From Desulfovibrio sp. OH1186_COT-070 (GTDB lineage Bacteria; Desulfobacterota; Desulfovibrionia; Desulfovibrionales; Desulfovibrionaceae): 38,095 nucleotides of DNA. The position numbers and the translations under genes were made by a program. Below are positions 8,720 to 16,877 of this stretch, piece after piece. Each line of letters opens with the position of its first letter. Positions within the stretch are counted from its first letter, which is position 1. Under the pieces are notes generated by a model, which was not told the origin of the DNA, made no database searches, and saw only the letters and a list, made by a program, of their open reading frames with translations. The stretch spans positions 1 through 38,095 of the forward strand of contig NZ_RQYH01000021.1 in the NCBI RefSeq assembly GCF_003860215.1, given 5' to 3'.

Positions 8720-9457
8720 CTACTTGCCAAGCCACTTTTCGGCAATCCGTTCAGCCTCGCCGGATTCCTTCACGGCCCGGATGCCCTTGTTCAGCTTTTC
8801 CACCAAGTCTTTGCGGCCCTTGCGCACGGTGAAGCCGTAGTATTCCTTTTCTTCGGTCTTGAACGAGATGTTCAGCTTTCCGGCGGTATCGGGCTTTTTG
8901 TTCACGTAGTACAGAGCCACGGGGGCATCGCAGATAACGGCGTCAATGCGCCCGCCCAGCATGTCCTGAACGGCCAGGCCCACGTCGTCGTATTCCTTGA
9001 TGTCGGCGCCGGATTCGCTCTTGCGCAGCACAAAAATGCCGGTGGTGCCGATCTGGCCGCCCACCTTCTGCTCCTTGAGATCCTTGAGGCTGGTGATGGA
9101 CTTGCCGATGGGCAGCACCACGGCCTGCACCACTTCATAGTAGGGATCGGAAAAGTCGAACTGCTGCTGACGCTCGGGGGTGATAGTCACCGAGGAGGAC
9201 ACGATGTCGTACTGCCCTGTGCCCACGCCGCCGAAGATGCCGTCCCATGCGATGTTGCGCACTTCCACCTCAAAGCCCGCGGCTTTGGCAACGGCGCGTA
9301 CGAAGTCAAAAGAAAAGCCTTCGGGCTGCTTGTCGGCGCTGAGCATTTCCATGGGCGGCCAGGTGCAGTCGCCGGCCACAACGTATTTTTCGGCGGCCAC
9401 GGCCTGTCCGCAAAGGAAGACACAGAGCGTCAGGACGAGAAACATGGAGCGGAACAT
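8720..9457 (-). CDS. polar amino acid ABC transporter, periplasmic binding protein
   Basis: A 245-residue solute-binding protein of family 3. A signal peptide covers about residues 1-21, ending in AVAA before EKYVVAG. The mature protein has the family pattern PPMEML, GFSFDFVRAVAKAAG and the hinge region with SSSVTITPERQQQFDFSDPYY. It captures an amino acid in the periplasm and delivers it to the adjacent permease. The start at 9457 has a strong AGGAGG box. It is the first gene of the importer operon, behind the promoter at 9531-9559. Confidence 0.93.
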   Translation of the reverse strand: MFRSMFLVLTLCVFLCGQAVAAEKYVVAGDCTWPPMEMLSADKQPEGFSFDFVRAVAKAAGFEVEVRNIAWDGIFGGVGTGQYDIVSSSVTITPERQQQFDFSDPYYEVVQAVVLPIGKSITSLKDLKEQKVGGQIGTTGIFVLRKSESGADIKEYDDVGLAVQDMLGGRIDAVICDAPVALYYVNKKPDTAGKLNISFKTEEKEYYGFTVRKGRKDLVEKLNKGIRAVKESGEAERIAEKWLGK

Positions 9458-9491
9458 GGAGCCTCCTTGGGGTAAAGTGCTGTTGCGTCCG

Positions 9492-9516
9492 GCGGCCTGC
9501 CCGCATGGCAGGCCGC
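9492..9516 (-). promoter_or_regulatory. hairpin in the leader of the importer operon
   Basis: A perfect 10-bp stem (9492-9501 with 9507-9516) and 5-base loop lie between the promoter and the binding-protein start. No U-run follows, so it is not a simple attenuator. It may stabilise the 5' end of the message. Confidence 0.4.
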
Positions 9517-9530
9517 ACAGAAGAGTTTTG

Positions 9531-9559
9531 TGTTTAACGTTGGATGTGCCTTGCGTCAA
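9531..9559 (-). promoter_or_regulatory. sigma-70-like promoter of the amino acid importer operon
   Basis: On the minus strand TTGACG (9559-9554) and TAAACA (9536-9531) are separated by 17 bases. Transcription would begin near 9524 and leave a leader of about 65 bases with a hairpin before the binding-protein gene. Confidence 0.6.
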
Positions 9560-9657
9560 GTTTCCCTGCTGGCGGAACCAGGGCGGACGCGCCCGTACAG
9601 GCGCCTTCCCGCATTCCTTGCCGGAGATTCTGGTGAAGCGCCTGCCGGACGGGGCTG

Positions 9658-11625
9658 TCAGTTGCCGTATATGCGGTCCTGATACTGCCGCAGCATGAAC
9701 TCGCGCCCTCCCCTGAAGTTCAGGGTTCCGGAAAATTCGGCGAATTTCGCGGCCCAGGCCTTTTCAAGGCCGAGGGCCACGGCATAGGGCAATACTCTGG
9801 TGAATTCCTCCGGCGTGCGTTCCGGAGGGTTGAGCGTATTGAGCCGCGAGGCTTCGGCTGTGCCGATGTACATGGCAAAACCCCGGATTTTGTCCGTCAG
9901 TTCCGTGCATTCCTGGGTGGGCTGCTTCATGATGGGCACAAAGAGCGTCGGCAGCAGGAGCGAGGTCATGAGAGCGGCAAGCGTGGAGGGGGCGAGAGCT
10001 TGGCAAAAAGCCCAGGTCAGTCCCCCTGCGAAAAAATAGCCCGTCAGATACTGCAAGACCTTCAGAGCGGCGCGGAGCGCGGCGGCCAGGCTGCCCGTCC
10101 GCCAGCGCAGGAACGCAAAAAGCAGAATATATGCGGAAAGGCGCGGCCCCAACCAGGAGCGCATGAAGGCGTATCCGGGGTAGTCCTCAAACCCGAAGGC
10201 CACAAGAACCAGATCATAAAAAAGGATTGCGGGCGTCAGAAGGCAGAATGCGGAGAGCGCGGCAATGGTGGCGATGCCCATTTCCCGCCAGGTCATCCAG
10301 GTCTGGTGCAGCCTGCGCACAGTGAAGTGCCAGAGCACGGAGGTGCCGGAGGCGATACTCAGCACGACAAAAGCCATGGCGACATCGCCCGTGAAGCTGA
10401 TCCAGAAAATGCCCAGAACCAGCATGGTCAGCCCATAGGCCGCCGCATGCATCTGCGCGACGGTGGCAAAGCGCAGACTCCACAATGAGCGAAACCGGGA
10501 GGCCAGGGCGGTGTAGGCCGCGGCGCGGGCGGCGGTGTATGTTCTGGCGGCATGATGGTCCAGTTGCAGGGCGTTTTTTCCGCCAGGAAACAGATGCTCC
10601 ACGGCGGCCTGCTCGTCCGTGAGGAGGCCTGCCGGTTTTTTGTCTGTGCGCTCCAGAAGATAGGGGTCCTTGCGGGAACCCGAACCGCTGAGCCGGAGAG
10701 CCTTTTGCACGGCCAGGCTCATGATGACCGACGTAAAGCCCGCTGTGGTGAGGCTCGCCGCATGCATGATGTAGTTCACAGCGCCGGGGGACAGCAGGAA
10801 ACCGTCCGCGAGCTTCGGGGGATGGAACAGGGGGATCACAAGGCCCCTGACGGGATCCCGGCCGAATTTGTACCAGAAGGCGAAACACAGGAGAGCGACA
10901 GCGGCTGCCGCGCACCAGAGAGCCAGAGAGAGTGTTCGCTGCATGTCCAGCGAGGCGTCGGGAGTCACAAATCCCCTGTCCCAGCGCACGCGAAACAGAA
11001 AATGCTCGCCGCGCTCCATCGGCTGTGTGCCGATGAACAGCGCCCGCCCCCTTTCTGACACCTTCTGGAGTACCGGCTTGTGCCCCACAGTTTCGTGCCC
11101 CAGACGGGACGACATCTCCCTGAAAGAAGCGCCTTCGGGCAGTTGCACGATGGCGACCACCGAGACGGGCTCCGGAGAATACTGCACTCCCCAGGCGAGA
11201 GAGTCGTGGTCTTCCCGGAAGAGGATATTGTCCCTGACGGTATAGTATACCCGGTAGGTGTGGGGGCCGGGACCCTGCGCGGTCAGAACCGCCGCGGTCT
11301 TGCCCTTGTGCTCGTGCGACTCTTTTCCGTCGATGGACGTTATGAAAATTTCCGCGGTCGGCTCCATGACAAAGGGGGAATGACTGGCGTAGAGCCTGCC
11401 CGGCGAAGGACCCCAGTCAAGGGTTTGGTGCGAAATTTTGTATTCCTCCATCGCGGTGATGGTGCCGTCTTTGTTCACAGAAAAAAAGATCGTCAATTTT
11501 GGGCCCGAGGCTGTCTTCCCCGCAGATCTCCGGGGACTTTCCTCCGCTGATGCCAAGGCGGGAAGAATCATGAGCGAAGCAAGCCCGAGTATGACAGGAA
11601 GCAGGAAAGCGGCAGCGGTTCTCAT
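9658..11625 (-). CDS. DUF2207-family membrane protein
   Basis: A 655-residue inner-membrane protein. A signal peptide or anchor covers about 1-27, then an extracytoplasmic beta-rich domain (about 40-225) typical of DUF2207, a membrane span (230-251) and the family marker KFGRDP (253-258). A cytoplasmic stretch and several C-terminal spans follow, ending in the conserved segment KIRGFAMYIGTAEASRL. The molecular role of the family is not established. Its ATG overlaps the stop of the upstream histidine kinase gene by three bases, which implies translational coupling and a shared function or assembly. The frame is open 23 codons further upstream inside the kinase gene without support. Confidence 0.85.
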   Translation of the reverse strand: MRTAAAFLLPVILGLASLMILPALASAEESPRRSAGKTASGPKLTIFFSVNKDGTITAMEEYKISHQTLDWGPSPGRLYASHSPFVMEPTAEIFITSIDGKESHEHKGKTAAVLTAQGPGPHTYRVYYTVRDNILFREDHDSLAWGVQYSPEPVSVVAIVQLPEGASFREMSSRLGHETVGHKPVLQKVSERGRALFIGTQPMERGEHFLFRVRWDRGFVTPDASLDMQRTLSLALWCAAAAVALLCFAFWYKFGRDPVRGLVIPLFHPPKLADGFLLSPGAVNYIMHAASLTTAGFTSVIMSLAVQKALRLSGSGSRKDPYLLERTDKKPAGLLTDEQAAVEHLFPGGKNALQLDHHAARTYTAARAAAYTALASRFRSLWSLRFATVAQMHAAAYGLTMLVLGIFWISFTGDVAMAFVVLSIASGTSVLWHFTVRRLHQTWMTWREMGIATIAALSAFCLLTPAILFYDLVLVAFGFEDYPGYAFMRSWLGPRLSAYILLFAFLRWRTGSLAAALRAALKVLQYLTGYFFAGGLTWAFCQALAPSTLAALMTSLLLPTLFVPIMKQPTQECTELTDKIRGFAMYIGTAEASRLNTLNPPERTPEEFTRVLPYAVALGLEKAWAAKFAEFSGTLNFRGGREFMLRQYQDRIYGN

Positions 11626-14306
11626 GGGTTTTTTCCGTCCGCCGGACGGGCGTTGCTTTTCGGCGCAGTCTTCTCTTCTGGCGGGGCGAGCCACGTCCGC
11701 AGGCAGTTTCCCAGTTCTTGCGGGTCAACGGGCTTTGTCAGGTGGGCGTTCATGCCCGCGGCCAAACTCTTGTCAATATCTTCCTGCAGCACATGGGCCG
11801 TCATGGCGATGACAGGCAGGGTATGCCCCTGCTTTCTGATCGCCTTAGCGGCGTCAAGTCCGTCCATGACAGGCATCTGGATATCCATGAATACGCAGGC
11901 GAAATCTTTGGTGGGCAGCAAATCCAAGGCTTCCTGACCGTTTTCCGCCAGTGTGACCTCGATTCCGTACTCCTCGAGAATTGCCTGTATCACTTCCTGA
12001 TTGATGAGATTGTCCTCGGCCACCAGAATTTTTGTGCCGGAAAAGTCCGGTTTTTCCGGCGCTTCTTTTCCGGCGTCCGCTGCCCCGGCTGCGGGGTCGC
12101 CTTCGGGCAGGCTGAGGCGGAAGCTGAAGGTGCTGCCTTGGCCCAACGCGCTTTGCAGGCTGATCTTGCCGCCCATGCACTCCACCAGCAGTTTGGAAAT
12201 CATCAGCCCCAGACCTGTGCCGCCGTATTTGCGCGTGGTGGAGGTATCGGCCTGTGCGAAGGGTTTGAAGAGATTGGCCGCCTGCTCCGGCGAAAGGCCG
12301 ATGCCCGTGTCCCTGACTTCAAAGGCGATATGGCGCGCGTTTTCCGCTTCCGGCATGTCGCCCGGATCAGTGATGGTCAGGTGTACGGAGCCGTGCTCGG
12401 TGAATTTGATGGCGTTGGAGCAGAGGTTGAGCAGCACCTGGGTCAGGCGCAGGCGGTCGCCTGTCAGGAGGCGGTCTGCCAGTTGGGGAGCCAGAAGAAC
12501 GCGAAATTCCAGTCCCTTGGTCACTGCCTGATGGGTGAGCATGTCGTGCAGGGATTGCGTGATTTCGCCGAGGGTAAAAGGCAGCTGTTCCAACTCCAGG
12601 CGGCCCTGCTCGATTTTGGAAAAATCAAGAATGTCGTTGATGACCCCGAGCAGAATGGAAGCCGAGGACTGCACCTTGCCCAGCAGTTCGTTCTGGCGGG
12701 GAGAAAGCGGGGTTTCCCGCATCAGATGGGTCAGCCCCAGAACGCCATTGAGAGGCGTGCGTATTTCGTGGCTCATGCGGGCCAGAAAGTCGCTTTTGGC
12801 CCTGGCGGCCTGCTCTGCCGCTTCCTTGGCCTGCATGAGCACGCTTTCTGTATGCTTTTGCTGGCGCAGATCGCGGATATAACTGAGCAGGCATTTCTCC
12901 CCTGACTGGGTGATGATGATGTGGGTGATTTCGCAGGGCAGTGTTTCCCGGGGAAAACGGCCAAGCGTGACCTCCTCGCGCCAGACGGCGGACATGGGGG
13001 CGGTAAAAAAATGGTTTGCCAGCGCGGCGAATGTTTCCTGCGGATACCATCCCGGTCCGGGCGTGTCGTCCGGCCCGAGACCCAGCAGGGAGCGTGCACC
13101 TTCGCTGACCATGAGAACGCGCTCGCAGGTCCAGAGCACATACCCGTCCAGCGAGGCGCGGAAAACCGCCTGGGTGACGATTTCCAGGTCGCGCTTGCGG
13201 GAGGCATCGGCCTTGAGCTTGTCGGTGTTGGCATAAAGCTCGCTCAGGTGGAGGCTGAAGGTGTCCAGCATCTGCGTGATGTCCACCAGTTCCCTGATAT
13301 GCACGGCAATGGGGGGCATGGCGAGATCGCCGTTCCGGAGGGCGGCCAGCTTGTGCGAGGCCCAGCGGATGGGGCGGACAAGCAGCAGGTGGGCCAAAAC
13401 GTGGTAGAGCAACAGAAAGACAGCAAGCACGGCCGCCAGAATCAGAAAAGAGCGCCATACGCTGTGGGCCTTGGCCGAAATGGACTCCAGAGCGCTGAAC
13501 GTGGAGTCCGAAGTGACCATGGACACATGATCCCGTATTTCCCGCAGCGCCAGATCCGTTTCCTGCCACTGGGCGCGGGCGTCATTCTGCTGCACCTCAA
13601 TACCGCGCAAAAGGGTCAGACGGCTGCTGTTGGCCTGCCGGAGCGCGGCAAGGCTCTCCGTGAAGAGCTGCGCATTGCGCCCGGAATGTTTTTTGCTTAT
13701 GTCCCGCAGTTGCGCTTCTTCCGCTTCCACAAGCTCCGCTTCTTTTGCCGCCCTGAACTCCGCGGGGTTGATCCGGGCCAGCGAACGGCGCAGGATCCCT
13801 GTCAGGGCAAGGCTGTCCCCGTTTCCGGGAGTCAGCCGTATCAGGGCCATGAGAATTTCCTGCCGCCGCGCTTCCAGCAGTTCCAGTTCCCGCAGGCTGG
13901 CCTCGACCTTGTCCTTGCAGGCGTTCAGCGCCTGATTCTTTTTCGCGATCCGGCGCAGGGTGAGCTGGAAGTCGCTGTGGGCGTACAGCACCGATTCCGA
14001 AGTCAGGGCGTCCACTTCCACCCGCACGTTGCGGCGTTCTTTCCGGCTCGTGCTGGCGTAGGTCATGGCGACCAAGTGACGCAGGGCCTCAAGGTTGGAG
14101 AGGGTTTTCTGGGCTTCGGCAAAGTCGGGCAGCCATTTTGTGCGGCTCACCAGTGCCTCTTTCTCAATGGCAGCGATGTTGTTGAGGGTCTGCCTGCCCA
14201 AAAAAAATATTGCAAGGCACAGCAGTGCCAGCCCACAAAGCTGGAGCGTGTGGATGCTCCAGCACTTTGGGGGAGACGGCTGCGATTCGGGTACTGTGCG
14301 TGACAT
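11622..14306 (-). CDS. hybrid sensor histidine kinase with receiver domain
   Basis: An 894-residue inner-membrane kinase. It has a first span (20-37), a long helical periplasmic region (about 40-284), a second span (285-309), a HAMP-like segment (about 304-350), a PAS-like domain (371-480), a HisKA domain with His513 in MSHEIRTPLNG, and an HATPase domain with NAIKF (N631), DTGIG (666-670) and GGTGLGL (695-701). The C-terminal receiver (757-872) has Asp808 in FMDIQMPVMDG and Lys858. No Hpt domain, output domain or separate regulator is encoded nearby. The helical sensor region recalls TorS-type kinases, which sense through a periplasmic binding protein; two such proteins are encoded just upstream. 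The ribosome-binding site is weak. Confidence 0.94.
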   Translation of the reverse strand: MSRTVPESQPSPPKCWSIHTLQLCGLALLCLAIFFLGRQTLNNIAAIEKEALVSRTKWLPDFAEAQKTLSNLEALRHLVAMTYASTSRKERRNVRVEVDALTSESVLYAHSDFQLTLRRIAKKNQALNACKDKVEASLRELELLEARRQEILMALIRLTPGNGDSLALTGILRRSLARINPAEFRAAKEAELVEAEEAQLRDISKKHSGRNAQLFTESLAALRQANSSRLTLLRGIEVQQNDARAQWQETDLALREIRDHVSMVTSDSTFSALESISAKAHSVWRSFLILAAVLAVFLLLYHVLAHLLLVRPIRWASHKLAALRNGDLAMPPIAVHIRELVDITQMLDTFSLHLSELYANTDKLKADASRKRDLEIVTQAVFRASLDGYVLWTCERVLMVSEGARSLLGLGPDDTPGPGWYPQETFAALANHFFTAPMSAVWREEVTLGRFPRETLPCEITHIIITQSGEKCLLSYIRDLRQQKHTESVLMQAKEAAEQAARAKSDFLARMSHEIRTPLNGVLGLTHLMRETPLSPRQNELLGKVQSSASILLGVINDILDFSKIEQGRLELEQLPFTLGEITQSLHDMLTHQAVTKGLEFRVLLAPQLADRLLTGDRLRLTQVLLNLCSNAIKFTEHGSVHLTITDPGDMPEAENARHIAFEVRDTGIGLSPEQAANLFKPFAQADTSTTRKYGGTGLGLMISKLLVECMGGKISLQSALGQGSTFSFRLSLPEGDPAAGAADAGKEAPEKPDFSGTKILVAEDNLINQEVIQAILEEYGIEVTLAENGQEALDLLPTKDFACVFMDIQMPVMDGLDAAKAIRKQGHTLPVIAMTAHVLQEDIDKSLAAGMNAHLTKPVDPQELGNCLRTWLAPPEEKTAPKSNARPADGKNP

Positions 14307-14374
14307 GCGGGGCCTGCGATGTGAGGGGTGCGTGTTGTTGACCGCCCGCGCATCGCGTCAACGGTCGGGATATA

Positions 14375-15190
14375 TCAGTAAATGCTGAAGGTAAAATACT
14401 TTCTGTTAATGGTATTGTAGGTTCCGTTTTTGCGCAGTTCCATGATGGCGTTGTTGAGGCTGTCGCGCAGGGCTGTCAGCGAGGGGTGGAGCACAATGCA
14501 GCCTTCGCCCATGTGTGGCATGATGACCGGCTCGCCCGTGATCTCCAAGTCGGCGTTTTCTTCGGTTTTGAGGGTATAATAGCCGGTAACGCCGTCAATG
14601 AACGCCAAGTCGGCTTTTTTTTGCTTCACTGCAGCAAGCACTTCATCTGAAGTCTGCAGGCGCATAACGCGTTCCGAAGGAACGCCGAGTCCTTGCAGGC
14701 CTTCCTCCTGTATCGTGCCTTTCTGAACAGCGATGGATTTCCCTTCCATGGAAAACTCCTGCGTGTTGCTGTTGCTGACCAACGTCACGAAAATACTGTT
14801 GGAGCGGAAATATCTTTCTGTGAAAATAACATGCTTGAGGCGTTCTTCCGTCCTGACCATGCCAGCAACGGCGATGTCGACCTTGCGGGCGGTGATGGAG
14901 GGAATCATCTTGTCAAAGGGAATGATGACGAATTGACAGTCGCGGCCTATCTGGCGGCAGAGGGCTTCGGCTATATCTGCATCAAAGCCGGTCAGCTTGC
15001 CCGTATCCTCATCGATATAGGTAAAGGGAGGATAGGGCACATCCACGGCAATACGCAGAGGGGGCGTTTCGGCGGCATGCGCCGTAAAGGCGACCAGAGT
15101 CATCACCAACAGGCAGCAGAGCGCGTACACGGCTTTTTTGCGCCAAGAGACCTGTTTCGTGCGGACGGAAGGCAGAAAAGATACGGGCAT
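14375..15190 (-). CDS. orphan periplasmic binding protein (family 3), copy 1
   Basis: A 271-residue solute-binding protein of family 3, with a basic N-terminus, a hydrophobic signal core and cleavage probably after AHA near residue 39. The mature start PPLRIAVDVPYPPFTYIDED is the usual ligand-binding opening, followed by GFDADIAEALCRQIG and GMVRTEER. It is a close paralogue of the next gene upstream (15232-15966). No permease or ATPase is encoded in this run; instead it precedes the hybrid kinase by 68 bases. A role as ligand sensor for the kinase is therefore plausible, though it could serve a transporter elsewhere. GAGG lies upstream of the start. Confidence 0.9.
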   Translation of the reverse strand: MPVSFLPSVRTKQVSWRKKAVYALCCLLVMTLVAFTAHAAETPPLRIAVDVPYPPFTYIDEDTGKLTGFDADIAEALCRQIGRDCQFVIIPFDKMIPSITARKVDIAVAGMVRTEERLKHVIFTERYFRSNSIFVTLVSNSNTQEFSMEGKSIAVQKGTIQEEGLQGLGVPSERVMRLQTSDEVLAAVKQKKADLAFIDGVTGYYTLKTEENADLEITGEPVIMPHMGEGCIVLHPSLTALRDSLNNAIMELRKNGTYNTINRKYFTFSIY

Positions 15191-15231
15191 GATATTTCCT
15201 CAAATGGGGGGCAGCGTAACACCGCTTTTCT

Positions 15232-15966
15232 TCAGTAAACGCTTACGGGAAAATATTTCCTGTTGATGGCCTGGAATTCGCCGCTGGCGCGCAGGGAGAG
15301 GATGGCTTTGTTCAGAGAGTCGCGCAGATCTTTCAGGGAGGGGTGCAGCACCACACAGGAACCATCGTCAAGGCTCACGGGGTCTCCCACCACTTCCAAG
15401 CCCGAGCCTGCCTCTGTGCGCAGATAGCTGAAGGCAGGCAGGCCGTCCACAAAGCCGAGATCCACTGTGCCGGCCTTGATGGCCACAAAGACTTCTTCAA
15501 CATTTTTCATGGACACGATGCGGTTGGTCCGAGCGTATGTTTTTTTCAGATAGTCTTCCAAGTTGGTGGAGCTCTGGACGGCAATGTTTTTTCCCCGGAT
15601 GTCTCCGTCCTGATTTTTCCCCGAAAGGCCAAGAAAAACTGTGCTTGTGCGGAAATACTTTTCAGTAAAAATCACGCTTTTTTCCCGTTCCGGGGTTCTG
15701 ACCATACCGGCCACGCCCAAGTCAATGTTCCCTGCCACAATTTCGGGAATGATCTCGTCAAAAGGCACGGCCCGGATGACGCATTGGCGCTTGATCTGGC
15801 GGCAGAGGGCTTCGGCCATATCAACGTCAAAGCCGGTCAGTTTGCCGGTGCTTTCGTCCGTATAGGCAAAGGGAGGGTAGGGGGCGTCCACGGCCACGCG
15901 CAGGGGAGGGCTGCCGAAGGCGGGGGCGGCACAGAGCAGGATTGCGAGCAGAAGGAACAGGCGCAT
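15232..15966 (-). CDS. orphan periplasmic binding protein (family 3), copy 2
   Basis: A 244-residue solute-binding protein with a short signal peptide (about 1-18, ending FGS) and a family-3 ligand-binding domain. In the first 93 aligned mature residues 61 are identical to copy 1, and both proteins end in a similar NRKYF-x-x-S-x-Y tail, so the pair arose by tandem duplication. Differences in the second lobe suggest different ligands. The start at 15966 has an AGGAG box; the frame is open for 120 codons upstream into the NYN gene without support. It sits 41 bases before copy 1 and 64 bases after the NYN gene. Confidence 0.9.
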   Translation of the reverse strand: MRLFLLLAILLCAAPAFGSPPLRVAVDAPYPPFAYTDESTGKLTGFDVDMAEALCRQIKRQCVIRAVPFDEIIPEIVAGNIDLGVAGMVRTPEREKSVIFTEKYFRTSTVFLGLSGKNQDGDIRGKNIAVQSSTNLEDYLKKTYARTNRIVSMKNVEEVFVAIKAGTVDLGFVDGLPAFSYLRTEAGSGLEVVGDPVSLDDGSCVVLHPSLKDLRDSLNKAILSLRASGEFQAINRKYFPVSVY

Positions 15967-16030
15967 GTTTTCTCCTTGGATGGCTGACAAAAATGTGCGC
16001 TGGCGCAAAGGCCGCGCGGCAGGAAGCACT

Positions 16031-16690
16031 TCACGCTTCCTGCCAAGTATTGCCCGGCGATGGCTCATCGTCTTCGTTCTTGCCCGCTCCGGAAGAATCC
16101 TGCGCCCAGGAAGGGGGCTGGCGGGGGGCGGGCGGCTCCATGTCGGACTCTTCCCGCAGGGCCTGTTGCAAAAACCAGTCTTCGCGGATGCGCCAGGAGG
16201 CCGCCGCCGTATAGGCCGGTGAGGAATAGCCCACAGAAAGCACCAGAGTGCGGCGCGCATGCTCCTGAAGCCTGATGAGCAGCGGGGTGAAGTCGGCATC
16301 GCCCGAGAGGATGATGAATTCGTCAAAGTGCGTGGTGTGGGAAAGGTCGTCCATGCAGTCCATGACCAGATGGATGTCTGTGCTGGTTTTGCCGCGCGAG
16401 GTCAGGGGCGGGCAGTCCACCACCTGAAAGGCGCTGCGGATGAAGGAATTGCGGAATTCCTGATACCGCTGGGGGTTCAGGTAGCAGGTGCGCTTCAGGA
16501 TGCGGCGGCGCACGCCTTCGCCGTACAGGATGCGCAGGGCATGGTTTTCCAGCCAGCGTACCCAGCGGTAGGGCGCGGAGCCGAAGTTGCGGGCCGCTTC
16601 GGGGTCGGCCTCCAGAAAACGGGTATAGATATTGTCAAAATCCACATACAAGGCACTGTATACTTCGTCAAAACCGGTAAATTTCGCCAT
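16031..16690 (-). CDS. NYN-domain (LabA/DUF88-type) putative ribonuclease
   Basis: A 219-residue cytoplasmic protein with a PIN-like NYN domain. The expected acidic metal ligands are visible: YVDFDN (Asp17, Asp19), TSTDIHLVMD (Asp105, Asp111) and LSGDADF (Asp131, Asp133). These fit an RNA-cleaving active site as in LabA/YacP-like proteins, but the substrate is unknown. The last 40 residues are acidic and proline-rich and probably disordered. It is the first gene of the five-gene minus-strand run that continues with two binding proteins and a hybrid kinase. The start at 16690 has GGAG upstream. Confidence 0.85.
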   Translation of the reverse strand: MAKFTGFDEVYSALYVDFDNIYTRFLEADPEAARNFGSAPYRWVRWLENHALRILYGEGVRRRILKRTCYLNPQRYQEFRNSFIRSAFQVVDCPPLTSRGKTSTDIHLVMDCMDDLSHTTHFDEFIILSGDADFTPLLIRLQEHARRTLVLSVGYSSPAYTAAASWRIREDWFLQQALREESDMEPPAPRQPPSWAQDSSGAGKNEDDEPSPGNTWQEA

Positions 16691-16730
16691 GCGATCTCCA
16701 CATACAGAACTTCAAAATATTGCGAAAGGC

Positions 16731-16759
16731 AGCATACTGCACGCAAAGGAGCAAGGCAA
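16731..16759 (-). promoter_or_regulatory. sigma-70-like promoter of the NYN-binding protein-kinase run
   Basis: On the minus strand TTGCCT (16759-16754) and TATGCT (16736-16731) are 17 bases apart, about 40 bases ahead of the NYN start. A CAAGG/CCTTG dyad (about 16752-16764) overlaps the -35 and could be an operator, but no regulator is linked. Confidence 0.45.
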
Positions 16760-16771
16760 GCCTTGCCGCGC

Positions 16772-16800
16772 TTGCCATTTGGGGCTGCGCAAGGTATAGA
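16772..16800 (+). promoter_or_regulatory. sigma-70-like promoter of the O-antigen ligase-like gene
   Basis: TTGCCA (16772-16777) and TATAGA (16795-16800) are 17 bases apart on the plus strand, about 77 bases before the gene start. It lies back to back with the minus-strand promoter of the NYN gene. Confidence 0.55.
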
Positions 16801-16877
16801 CGCTGCCGCCGACTTTCCGGAAACAGCGCCACGCGCTGCCCGCAGTCGGCATATTTTTCGGGAGGAAAATCGGGACG

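Noticed and set aside
14307..14374. A GACCG/CGGTC inverted repeat before the hybrid kinase as a terminator.
   Set aside because: The stem is only 5 bp with a 17-base loop and no U-run.
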